The notes under the pieces were generated by a model, which saw nothing but the letters and a program-made list of their open reading frames with translations, was not told the DNA's origin and did not search any database. The position numbers and the translations under genes are program-made. A stretch of DNA of 64,000 nucleotides from Cryptococcus deneoformans JEC21 (Eukaryota; Basidiomycota; Tremellomycetes; Tremellales; Cryptococcaceae): assembly GCF_000091045.1 (NCBI RefSeq), contig NC_006687.1:1280001-1344000 (forward strand), in the 5' to 3' direction. Of this stretch, positions 36,221 to 47,422 are shown piece by piece; the stretch's first letter is position 1; every line of letters begins with the position of its first letter.

Positions 36221-39200
36221 ATGTCCTTTAGGTAAACTATTTGAACTTGCGAAGAAAGACGAGCTACTGACATGTATGCAGACAAGATAAACTCATCCTT
36301 CTTCTCGACAGTGGATCTTCACAGCAAATAAGGCAAACTGCAGCGAAGCAGATTGCTCGTATAGCTCGTACTTCTTTCGATGCCGCCACATCAAAACCTG
36401 ATGCGAAACCTCACGTCGATGGTGATAGTTCTATAACAGTCCATAGCAGCGGTGCGGAGCAAGATGCGTGGAACGATACTCTAGAGACTATCAGTAAAAT
36501 ACTCGCGCTTTTCAAGTCAAAGTCATCAGAAACACGACATGCTGCGGCTCATGCCATTGGGTTACTCGCTAAAAGCATGCCCGAGTACATCGAGATAGCT
36601 TCGATGAGCCGGGCATTTCTTACTTCACAACCGACAGATCTGCCATCTACCCTCAAGCATGGCCAGATGCTATTGGCGTCCGCGGGTAGAGAGTACGCTG
36701 CTAAACCGTTACCGGGAGACAAAGCCAAACGCCGGAAAGCTATGATGGCATCTGTTGGCCTAGGTGATGCTGTCGGATGGGGTGAAGATACCGATAAGGT
36801 ACTTGATGATGACGACGATGATATGGAGGATGTGAGGAAGACTGCGCCCCCGAGTAGAGAGCCCTCGGTGCCCCCACCAGATGTTTTCGAGGGGCTGAGT
36901 GCGAGGCAAATAACGATGCTTAAGCGGAAGAAGGGCACCAACATTATGGAGGAAGCCAACAAGTATGTTCGAATCGGTGTGTTAAGTTGATCTTACCTGG
37001 TCTAATTGAATTATGTAGGATGCGTCGGCTCAACGAAAAAGCTGTCGGCAATGGAAGTTCCTCAGCGGCGCCTTCTCGTGCCAATTCTCCTCCCCTTCCC
37101 GAATCATCAGCGACACCTGATTTGAAGGCCGAGGTCATCACGATCGATCCCGGAGCAAAAGTCAGAGCAGCTGAAGCTGGCGGACAAATAGATCCTGCTC
37201 TCGATACCGAGGGCAACCCATTGGCATCTTCCAAAACTCTTACAATCACTTCTGGACAATCCCCATGGACTACCGTTCTTCTTGAAGTCATTCCTGACCT
37301 ACACGATACGACTTGGCAGACTCGTCATGGCTCTGCATTGGTCATTATGGAGATACTCCGTTCTCTTGGTACATCTTACGCTAATGCCCATCCAGAGCTC
37401 TACGTCGCCTTATCCCGTCAGCTACTCTCGCTCCTTGTTTTGGACCGTTTCGGTGACTTTGTGGGCGACACTGTCATTGCTCCAGTACGTGAAACTGCAG
37501 CTCAGACACTAGGTGTCGTGCTCAAGTACATTTCAACCCCCGGTGTCAAGGAAATCCACCAGACTCTTATGGGCATGGTGAGACAACCTTGGGCCAAGAG
37601 AGGGAAGGAGGCCGAGAACTCACAAAAGGCCGATAAATTCGCTTGGGAGGTCAGACATGCCGGATTGTTAGGCTTGAAGTATGAAGTGGCTGTGAGAGGA
37701 GACTTGTTGTCGACTAAAATGGAAGAGGATGTCAAGCCCGACGTAGAGATGGGGGATTTCAACCTTTTGGATGATGTAGTCAACGCGGCTATCTTGGCGT
37801 AAGTACCGCTTGGCAGTGAGACAAGGAGCCATAACTCATTAGACATAGATTGGGAGACGCCGATGATGATGTGCGAACGGTTGCTGCTTCCGCCTTAACA
37901 CCCATTGCAGAGACCCTTGCCAGTCAGTTGCCTACTGAAGAGTTGGCCAAGCTTTTGCAGTCGCTATGGGATTGTCTAGCTGAGGGTGGGGATGAGCTTG
38001 GTAGCAGTACAGGTGCAGTCATGGACCTTCTGGGTGCCCTTATCTCCTACTCTGAGGTAATCGCCCTCCTTTCTGCCGACAACAACAACCTAGTCTCTCG
38101 TGTCTACGCCTTCCTTCGTCATCCTATCGCTTCCGTGCGTTTATCGGTTGCCAACATTCTTCTTGCTTTTTCACGCCTTTCTTCAATACCGCGACGGTGG
38201 TCTTCTGACGGTTACTTCTCATTTTTGTTCCAGAATCTTGTTTTGGAAGAACGCCAGGACGTGAGAGATGTTTCTTTCCAAGCTTTCGAGACGTCTCTCG
38301 TCGAGGCTTCCGACATGCCTGAGGGCGTTGGTGTTGTCCTCGGAGGCGATGTTGAAGACTGGTACTCCATCATCATGACTCCCATTGGCGTTGCTCTGGA
38401 TGCCAATCTCTTCAGAAGGCCGACAAAAGCAACTGGGCAGACACACAATGTGGACAAGGCGATGATGGCGGGAGATATGTCACTTATCTCGATGGATACG
38501 GCATTGCAGACGAGAATAGCTGGCGCGAAAGCTTTAGCGCTGTTGAGACGATACAAGTTGACAGAAGTAAGTCTCGCTGGAGTGAGCGCCAGATTTAAAC
38601 TGACACTGCTCTCAAGATCAACGACATAAAGCTCTTGCGGCAATTTCTTGGTTCAGCAAGTTCCCATCAGACATTCTTGGCTTCAGTTATCATTCAGGAA
38701 TGGGCTCTTGATACTGAATCTCGAGTATCCGATCCATTCTCGTTTAGTCTCGGCACTTCCAACCCGGACGTCGAATCCTTATCAACGCTTCTCATCGACC
38801 GTATCGGAAGTCCTGCCCCTTCGACGTACCACGAGATGGCAATGGTCCTGCAAAGAATCTACTCCGAATGCAGCGCTCTGCTCACTGCGTTCAGTGTAGA
38901 AGGCAAGCTTTCTAAGGACAAGGTTCCCTCCTTGCCCAAGCGTATTGATCCTCTCAGCAACACTCCAGATGTCTTCTCCATTGAGTCTGCTCACCACGCT
39001 GTCACTACCCAGTTCGACATCTTAGCAGGCAAGCTATCCAAGAACGCCATTAAAAACGCATTGCCCTCTCTTCAAGATAGGAGAAATAAGGTGATGGGTT
39101 CTGTCGGATACTTCTCCATCATGAAGGAGAAGTACGACGTACAAGTCATGGCAGGTATTGCAGGTGCGTTGGTGGCACTTAAGATAATGCCACCCAAATT

Positions 39201-42200
39201 TGGACCAGTTATTAAGAACTTGATGGACGGCGTGAAGAAGGAAGAAAATGAGATCCTTCAGAAGAGGGATGCCTTCTGGGTAGCCGCTTTCATCCAATAT
39301 ACAACATCACCTTTCTTTACTGGTCGAATTAATCCCTCCGACAAGGTTGTCAAAAATCTCTTTACCTTCCTTTGCCTCGACACTTCTGTCACTCCGGTGT
39401 TCTCACCGACCGCTCAAGGCGCCACGGAAGGCATTATCACACTTCTCGAGGAGAGAACAGCGGCAGCAGCTGCTAATGCTAGGAAGAAGGACATCGTGGA
39501 AGAGAGTGAGGAGCAGATGGCGAGTCGCATGACCAGAAGGGGTGCTTTGGAGACATTTAAGGCCATGGCGAAGAGGTTTGGCTCGAACTTGTTTGAGAAG
39601 GTCCCTAAATTTTGGGAGGGTGTTAGCGGTGCGCTATTGGCCAACTTCGCCGATGGTGAGCCTTCGTTCCTCTGACAGTTTATCGGTCGCTGATTATATC
39701 GTAGGGGTGAACATGGAACAAGTTGACCAAAATTTGACAGCCAACGTTCAAGCCGGTCAGGATTTGATTGACGCTCTGACTTCTCTCCGTTTAATCGCTC
39801 CTGAGCTTGACCCTGTTCTTTACTACAAACTGCACGGTCTTTTCTCACCCATAATCACTGCCCTACAGAGCTCGTTTTCAGTTGTCCGGAATGCGGCGGC
39901 TCAGTGCCTCGCTGCTATGTGTGACGTGATGACAGACGAGGGCATGAAGAGAGTTGTAGATGACGTGGTACCCCTGGTGGGTGATGCCAAAAAGGCCTAT
40001 TCTCGACAGGGTGCTGTAGAAGCCATTCACCGTAAGCTATTCTTATTATGTCGATACGCTTGTAGCGGCTAATGTATCACCTATGTTTAGGTATTATCAA
40101 GGTTCTTGATCTCAAAGCTCTTCCTTATGTCCTTTTCCTCATCGTCCCCATCCTGGGGCGTATGTCCGATCCCGATGAGCATGTCCGTCTGCTATCAACC
40201 AGCACTTTTGCCTCGCTCGTCAAGATGGTTCCTTTAGAAGCTGGTATTCCTGATCCTCCTGGCTTTTCTGCGGACCTTCTAGCGAAGAGAGATGAGGAGC
40301 GCAAGTTCCTCATGCAGTTGCTAGATGGCAGCAAGGCTGAGCAGTACCAGATCCCGGTGGAGATCAAGGCTGAATTACGACAATATCAAAAAGATGGTGT
40401 CAGCTGGTTGGCGTTCTTGGCAAAGTATCAACTGCATGGCATTCTCTGTGACGGCGAGTCCCCCAATACTATTAAAATCCTTATCAAAGCTAATGAAAGT
40501 TGTTTAGATATGGGTCTCGGTAAGAGTTTGCAGAGTATTTGTATAATTGCGAGCAAGCACCACGAGCGTGCCGAGCGCCACAAAGCTACCCAATCAATTG
40601 ATTCGGCTCATCTTCCGTCTCTTATTGTCTGTCCTCCCACGCTCACTGGTCACTGGTATCACGAAATCCTCAAATTCGCTCCTCACCTCCGCGCGGTGCA
40701 ATATGTTGGTTCCACTTTTGAACGTGCTACCCTTCGTCGATCCCTTTCTTCTTATGATGTTGTAATTTCCTCGTATGAGTGCGTTCGTTCTGACATCTCT
40801 GAACTCTCCAAATTTAGCTTCCTCTACTGCGTTTTGGATGAAGGGCATATCATCAAAAACACCAAGACCAAGCTAGCTGTGGCTGTGAAGCAAATCAAAG
40901 CTCAGCACAGATTATTGCTTTCTGGTACTCCTATTCAAAACAATGTGCTTGAGCTTTGGAGTCTGTTTGATTTCTTGATGCCGGGATTCCTCGGTAATGA
41001 GAGAACATTTAATGAGAAATTCTCGAAGCCGATCTTGGCTGACCGAGAGGGTAAGGCCACTCCGAAAGAGCGTGAAGCAGGTGAGCGTTTCGTTGCAAAG
41101 TTTTGACTTGTATCCTGATCAGTCCTCAATAGCCGCAAATGCCCTTGAGGCTCTGCATAAACAGGTTCTTCCCTTCCTTCTTCGTCGACTCAAAGAAGAT
41201 GTCTTGAACGACCTTCCGCCAAAGATCATCCAAGATTACTATTGCGAGCTTTCTCCCGTACAACAACAGCTTTACGAAGAGTTCTCTCGCTCCAAAGCGG
41301 CTGAAGAAGCCGGTATGGAGATTGAGACTTCGGCATCGAAAGAAGGTCAGGGCCACGTTTTCCAGAGTTTGCAGTATCTCAGAAAGTTGTGTAACCATCC
41401 TGCATTGGTACTGGACGGCGAACCGCAAAGATTTAAGGAAATACAGAAGAAGATTGGTGGCGGGCCAGAATTACACGATTTATCACATGCACCAAAGATG
41501 GAGGCTTTGAAGTGAGTCAGTTTTTGACTGAAGGTGCTTTTGATTGAATACTGATGGATCTTGCAGGCAACTGTTGCAAGACTGTGGTATCGGTCTTCCG
41601 GTCGACAAGCTTGCTGACGATGTCACCACTCATCGAGTCCTTATCTTCTGTCAACTTCGTCCCATGCTCGACATCATTGAGAAAGATCTTTTTGGTACCC
41701 ATATGCCCACAGTATCTTATATGCGTCTTGATGGCTCCACTGATCCTCGGAAGCGACATGCCATCGTTCAGACGTTCAATGCGGACCCTAGAATTGATGT
41801 TTTGCTGTTGACGACGAGTGTTGGAGGTTTGGGTCTGAACTTGACGGGTGCCGACACCGTCATCTTTGTGGACCACGATTGGAACCCGATGAAGGATTTG
41901 CAGGCGATGGATAGGGCGCATAGGCTGGGTCAGAGGAAGGTTGTGAATGTGTATAGGTTAATTACTCGTGGAACATTGGAAGAGAAGATTATGGGGTACG
42001 TGTTGAAGCCCTTAGTATCAAATCGCAAGAGCTGACAGAATGCCATCAGTCTACAACGGTTCAAGCTGAACATTGCTTCATCCGTCGTAACTCAACAAAA
42101 CGCCGGTCTCGGATCTATGAACACAGGAGAAGTGCTCGACTTGTTCAAAGTCAGTGCCGAAGGCGAACCAGTAAAGACGAAATCTGCTGGGACGGGCGCG

Positions 42201-42370
42201 GTGTCTATGAGCAAAATGTTGGAAGAGTACGTGCATACATCTATTTATTAAACGCAAGTGTCGTCAAACTGATCATGTGTCCCGTTATTTGTTTATCTAG
42301 GTTGGATGAGCTTCCGCCAGAGGATGAGTACGCAGAGTTGTCATTGTCAAATTTCCTCAGCAAAGTATAA
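36221..42370 (+). CDS. MOT1: TBP-associated Swi2/Snf2 ATPase Mot1 (BTAF1)
   Basis: Twelve exons (36221-36231, 36282-36962, 37019-37798, 37849-38566, 38617-39655, 39705-40031, 40091-40453, 40508-41080, 41133-41511, 41567-41995, 42050-42226, 42301-42370) give 1848 residues, close to yeast Mot1 (1867). The start exon is only 11 nt. The N-terminal ~1200 residues form HEAT repeats (LDKLILLLDSG opening, as in Mot1). The Snf2 ATPase follows: DDMGLGKS Walker A near 1306-1313, DEGH box near 1417, SGTPIQNN, then motif V/VI TTSVGGLGLNLTGADTVIFVDHDWNPMKDLQAMDRAHRLGQ. Mot1 uses ATP to strip TBP from DNA in the nucleus. The intron inside the Walker A region has a GC donor. It ends SLSNFLSKV. Confidence 0.96.
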
Positions 42371-44297
42371 GATGTGAGAATAGGACATGACATGCGTTTT
42401 CTTTACATTCGACATTGATGTGACATTAGTACAAGTATAAGCATAGGTATGGATGTGGAGCATTAGATGTTTATATGCATTTTTCAATCATTGCGATCTT
42501 TTACCGTCCCATGAGAGCAGAATACAGAAAATATGTTTCCTGGGGGGATCTTCTGTTTTGGATATATAGGCTGGATTCCCACCGTACCTGGGCCAAAAAA
42601 TAGCGGCACAGAGGCCCGTCCCAATGCAGTTGGGACAATTATTCGGGGAGCTAGCGGCATTTGAGTCCGGGTTGCCGTTTGCGGGAACGGGAAGACGTCA
42701 TCGGCTTCAGGAACACCCGTATTGGACGACTAATTTCTTGGGATGCTTGGAAGGCTTCTTTTGGCGGGAAAGGCTTGGGGACTTGGAGGCGGTGGCGCCA
42801 GCAGAAGTAAAGGGTATACGTTGTAGCTGGGAAAACATCGTTGAGGGGATACCAAAGTCTGCATGCATGAGCTATTGCGTTTTCAACATCAGTTCTGTTG
42901 TACCCAACGTAAGTGGCCACGGCCGACATGAGGCAATAACAGGGCTCACCGCAAGCACAGGATTCATTCCCTGGAGATCTTGATACGACACTAAAACAAT
43001 TCTTGTTTCGTTGCTGCAGTGTCAAAACTGCGATCGGCTCTCGACATCATTTCTTCAAGTTCCATCCTCTTCTATACGGTAGTCCCTCTCCTCCTTCAAC
43101 GAAAGACTGTGTGGAAAATTGCCCATCCAGACGACCGCCGTCGCTCAGATCATCTTCGCTTCCCCATTCGCCTCGGTTTACCCTTTTCAGCATCGACCCA
43201 TTAGCATTTGTCGAGGACAATATAACCACAAGGGAGTATACCCGCACCCTCTTCACTCATTCACAGTTGCATATAATAGCGTCTCTATCTATCAATATCA
43301 CATAATCATATAATACGACTCTTTAATATCCCGTCAAAAAGAAGCTTGTGTACCAGGGGACTGTTATCGACATTATCCGTCTGCTAAGGACATTTTCGCT
43401 TTCTCAAGCGTGGCTCATCACCAGCAGCAGCGCATAAACCGTACGTTCTTTGTATCTGTGCCTCCAATTTGCCCGGAGCGATTTCTCCGCACTCTCTCAA
43501 CCCATGTGCCCTTCCGTAACACTGAAGCTGACACTATCAATAGATTATACTCGTCTAATTCTGGTCCTTGATATATCCGACATCTGCATAGGATCCTTCA
43601 ACGGTACAAGATCACAATCAATCACTCAACCCATTAGCACCAGCGACATCAGCGTAAAATTATCCAAAGCTATTCACGATTCCTTTGTGAAGGACGTAGA
43701 GTGTGAACGTTGATCTCCCCGTATTGGAATGAGTGCGAGCTTGTGCTGGCATATCGAACACAGATACCATCGCAAATCGCAACCAGCAGAGCTGGGAAGC
43801 TTCTGTAACCTAGCAACTCAGGCTGCCCCGAGTGAGTAACGGCCCTGCTTCACTTCATTCATCTTTTTGTTCTCTTTATCCCATTCTGCTACGTACTACG
43901 TGGTCAACCGCCCGAAGATAAAACCGTATTATCTTCTGTTCCTTTCTTCTTCTCTCTACCGCCTCACCTTCAACCCCACTTGGCACGTGCTGGGTGATCT
44001 ACCTACACATCTGTTAATTTTTTCCTTTGTGTATTTAGCCTACGGCCTCGCTATTACAGACACTAATTGGCTTCACTCCATAGTCTTTCAATCATACGAT
44101 CTGCACTGTTCCTTCAATCGACCCGTAGCAAAGATCCTTTGATATAGCGCTGTCGTGTTGAAAACGTTGAAAAGCATTTTGAGGAGAAGCAGAAGTCTGT
44201 TGGCACCCTCAAAGTACCATCGTTCTTGTTCTTCTTTCAGTTACCGCTAGCCGGCCTGTGTTCGTCGTGTAAGAGTATTTTTGGTTGTGACTCGGTG
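42371..44297. other. Long intergenic/leader region between MOT1 and the next gene
   Basis: Nearly 2 kb. One ATG-initiated frame of 119 codons at 42624-42983 (+) is weak: no motif and no splice context. From about 43000 the sequence becomes pyrimidine-rich and looks like the 5' leader of the 44345 gene, with several short upstream frames. No RNA gene recognised. Confidence 0.5.
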
Positions 44298-44344
44298 GTG
44301 AGTGCTGGTATTCATCAATCTGACGGGACGCTGATCGTTTGTAG
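44298..44344 (+). other. Predicted 47-nt intron in the 5' leader, ending at the start codon
   Basis: A GTGAGT donor at 44298, a CTGAC branch-like site near 44322 and a TTTGTAG acceptor that ends directly before the ATG at 44345. Removal would place the start codon at the first base of an exon. Confidence 0.6.
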
Positions 44345-46963
44345 ATGTCCGCCCTTGACGCTCTTCTTCCCACTCTCCCTCGATCAAGCTCGTTATACGT
44401 CTCTGACGCACCTCGTACTGTTCCACTTCTCGATACAAGCTCCTACTCCCCCTTTCCAACCTTCCCTGGTACACTAAAGGCCAGCGATCCGTATGGATTA
44501 AATACGTTCTTGCTGCATCCTGAAGATGCTTTGTGGAACTATGTCGACCCGATACCTGACCCGCTTGCAAGCACGGCGTCAGGGGAAGAAGAAGATGAAG
44601 GCGATGCATCTGCCAAATCTAGACCGCAAACCGTGAGGAAGCAAAAATCACTGGGATTGCTCAGACCGAGCCCTTTATCCCAACCTCCTATGGCAGCGGA
44701 CGAAACGGGAAAGCCCGAGAAGCAATTGGGGAGAAAGCGGAGCCTCTCTATGGGTGGGGAAACGAGGCTATCACCGACCCAACAAAAGGAGGTTGTCGAC
44801 TCCTTCCGAGTGACGGTTCCCGTGACACCAGTCAGGGAGAAGAGTAAACTGAAAAAAGCATTCGCTCTGGGGAGGAAGACTGGACGTAAATCTGAAACCA
44901 CACCGCCTGTGCTTACCCCACCGGTACCCATAGTTCCTACCCTGTCCCTGGCTGAAGATGACACCGTCGGCCATCCTGTCACACCACTTTCCACGCGCTC
45001 CAGCTCAAACTCAACATTATCCTCAGCTTCGTCAACGTGTAGCTCGGACGACATCAAAACTCCTGCTGAAGGTCAACCTGTTGAAGTCATGATTGAAGGC
45101 AAGGCGTTGGCGAACGCGTTGGAGGAGAAAAGCAAGAAGAAGGGTCGGAGCGTGTGGGGCTGGCTTGGTGGTAGGAAGATCAAGGGCGACGGATCTCAAG
45201 TTTCGCCCAGGGCCTCAGCCAAGAGTACCCCGAGCTCAAGTACAGCTGACCTCCTCACCGTTCCTCAAAGCTCGCCACCTCAACCAAAATCACAAACTGT
45301 CCTCAACTTCCCTTCCAATCAATACCCAGTCGAACATACGTACCTCACAAATCAACTCCGTGCATCATCCCTCCGCAAGATTGCTCAACTCAAAGCACCA
45401 TCTCCTCATCCATTTGCCCTTGCTCTCGCTCGTCAACACCGTAAGCTTCCTGACGAAGTTGCCTTGTCAATACAGTCTGGAAGACGCGTTTTCCCCAAGA
45501 GCGTCAACTCCTTTACAGGACTTGCAGACCTCTCACCCGCTCAAGGCGGTTTGCGTCTGGGCTTGGCGGTGCGAGATGTGATGATCAAACTTGATAGGGG
45601 AGAGCAACCGCAAGGTACGATCATGGCTCGTCGCAATTCCAAAAAGAACCTTGTCCCTCGTCCAAAAGGTGTATTGGACTTTATCAATCGCCCGCCGTTC
45701 GAACAGCGTAACTTTGTGTATTTCCCGGATGGTGTGTACTCGCCGATATCAATGGCACGACCCGGGTATGGCGTTTGGGAGCTGGATTTCTCAGCGTACA
45801 TTCAGGGACTTGGAGAGCTTCATGAAGTTTCAAGCATGCGTAACGTTGAAAGGGAGTCAAAAGAGTCGTTCAAGGCTATGCAAGAGGAAAGGATTGAAGA
45901 GGCTGTAGAGGAGAAGGAAGTTGAAGGCGGACAAGATCAGCAGGCGGCGCTGATGGCTCTTATTGCCAAAAAAGCGAAACCTCTTTTTATTTCCGATCCA
46001 CTAGAATCTCCATCACCTAGCTCTTCCTCCCCTTGTGTAAGCTCTGAGAACTTGCCATTTTCATCATTCCACCCCACTTCTCAAAGACGTATCTCCCAGA
46101 GCTCTGACGATGAAGATGACGAGCCTCTCAGCCTTACCAAACGCCGTTCACAACTCCTTGGTGCCAAACCATCGCAGCCAAGTCTCATTCCATCTCTTGA
46201 TACTCGCGTTCACAATCTTTCCCAAGCACAAGCTACCGGGGACCCCGCTTCTAAGCGTCCGTCTTGCTTGGCGCCCCCTCCAACCGACCCGCATGCCGCA
46301 ATGCTTGAGGTCCAGCGCGCTCGGGAAAGGCGAGAGCTCAACAGGCGAGGCGAGAATGAAAAGCGTGCGGAAGCAGAAAGGTTGATGGAGAAGATGAAAG
46401 ATAGGAATACCAGAGATGTATCCATGATGGACCTCAAGTCTGCACCCGATTTGAGCGTCAGGGATAAGATGCCACAGCATAAGAGGGCGTCGAGCAGTGG
46501 GAGCAAGCTGGACTTGGCTCATCTACAAGCTAGTAGGAGCAGCCCTCAGATGGGGTACCCACCAACTCCTCGACGTTCCAATACCCAACCCATGCCAACT
46601 GCCCAAGCACACGATGGACGAAGGCGAAGCGTCATGTCCCTCGTTGATTCTTACCCTGCACCCCAAGCCATGCTCTACGCGCCGCCTTCTAACCCCGGTT
46701 CCAAGCGGCCTGAAATAACCAAAGCCAAGACTGGACTGGAAAGGGATCATTCAAAGAGTCGATTTCACTCGTTTTATGAGCAACGAGGGGGTGTAATTAG
46801 CACCTCAAGTTTGAACAGGCGCGCGAGTCAGGTGGCGATGGTGCAACCTCTCCCACAGGATTATCTCCAGCAAGGGGTGACTAGGGGATCCATGGTATTT
46901 GGGTACGGAGTTTCTGGAATGGGAGTGGGTACTGGAGATAAAAGAAGCTCTAGGATGGCGTGA
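44345..46963 (+). CDS. Large disordered protein of unknown function
   Basis: A single exon of 872 codons, unusual in this intron-rich setting. The sequence is Ser/Pro/Lys-rich with many RxxS and SP sites. The more ordered, probably conserved part runs from about residue 330 to 500: YPVEHTYLTNQLRASSLRKIAQLKAPSPHPFALALARQHR, GLRLGLAVRDVMIKLDRGE, NFVYFPDGVYSPISMARPGYGVWELDF. I do not recognise the family. A charged coiled-coil-like stretch (residues about 640-690: RARERRELNRRGENEKRAEAERLMEKMKD) follows. There is no signal peptide or membrane span, so it is probably a cytoplasmic or cortical scaffold regulated by phosphorylation; that is inference. It has a long leader with a predicted intron. 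Confidence 0.85.
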   Translation: MSALDALLPTLPRSSSLYVSDAPRTVPLLDTSSYSPFPTFPGTLKASDPYGLNTFLLHPEDALWNYVDPIPDPLASTASGEEEDEGDASAKSRPQTVRKQKSLGLLRPSPLSQPPMAADETGKPEKQLGRKRSLSMGGETRLSPTQQKEVVDSFRVTVPVTPVREKSKLKKAFALGRKTGRKSETTPPVLTPPVPIVPTLSLAEDDTVGHPVTPLSTRSSSNSTLSSASSTCSSDDIKTPAEGQPVEVMIEGKALANALEEKSKKKGRSVWGWLGGRKIKGDGSQVSPRASAKSTPSSSTADLLTVPQSSPPQPKSQTVLNFPSNQYPVEHTYLTNQLRASSLRKIAQLKAPSPHPFALALARQHRKLPDEVALSIQSGRRVFPKSVNSFTGLADLSPAQGGLRLGLAVRDVMIKLDRGEQPQGTIMARRNSKKNLVPRPKGVLDFINRPPFEQRNFVYFPDGVYSPISMARPGYGVWELDFSAYIQGLGELHEVSSMRNVERESKESFKAMQEERIEEAVEEKEVEGGQDQQAALMALIAKKAKPLFISDPLESPSPSSSSPCVSSENLPFSSFHPTSQRRISQSSDDEDDEPLSLTKRRSQLLGAKPSQPSLIPSLDTRVHNLSQAQATGDPASKRPSCLAPPPTDPHAAMLEVQRARERRELNRRGENEKRAEAERLMEKMKDRNTRDVSMMDLKSAPDLSVRDKMPQHKRASSSGSKLDLAHLQASRSSPQMGYPPTPRRSNTQPMPTAQAHDGRRRSVMSLVDSYPAPQAMLYAPPSNPGSKRPEITKAKTGLERDHSKSRFHSFYEQRGGVISTSSLNRRASQVAMVQPLPQDYLQQGVTRGSMVFGYGVSGMGVGTGDKRSSRMA

Positions 46964-47422
46964 GCAGCTGGCGAGAGAGGAGGAAGGAAAAGGACATTTG
47001 TCATCATTATCATCCTTTGTCACAAACTTTTGTACATTATTATAATCGTTCGCATCTTCATGATGGCTTCCACCTATTCTATGTTTTCCGGACTATTTAG
47101 ACATTTCTCACCTTTCGTAGCCTATTAGATCACAAAAAAGCCTTGTTTTGTACCCTTTAACGACGTCACCCTACTCTCCAGTTTTATTTTTTCATAAAAT
47201 TATATTTAGTCTGAGTCTGGCATTCTATCATTACCATAGGTAGGCTTGTACATGTACGCAATCCAGTCCATCACTTAGCGACGTGACACGATGTTCTAAT
47301 AGCATAAACCTGGAAAAGAAAACAGTCAAAACACAAGCTGAGAATAATTGATGCGTCGACTACCTCAGTGTACTTGTACTCGCATATACCATAGATCGGC
47401 CATATAAAACTTTACATATTTT
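46964..47422. other. Intergenic between converging genes, 459 bp
   Basis: AT-rich 3' flanks of the disordered-protein and glycosidase genes; nothing else recognised. Confidence 0.5.

Noticed and set aside
42624..42983. 119-codon ATG frame on the plus strand
   Set aside because: No motif, no splice context and an overlapping open frame on the other strand; kept only as a note in the intergenic entry.
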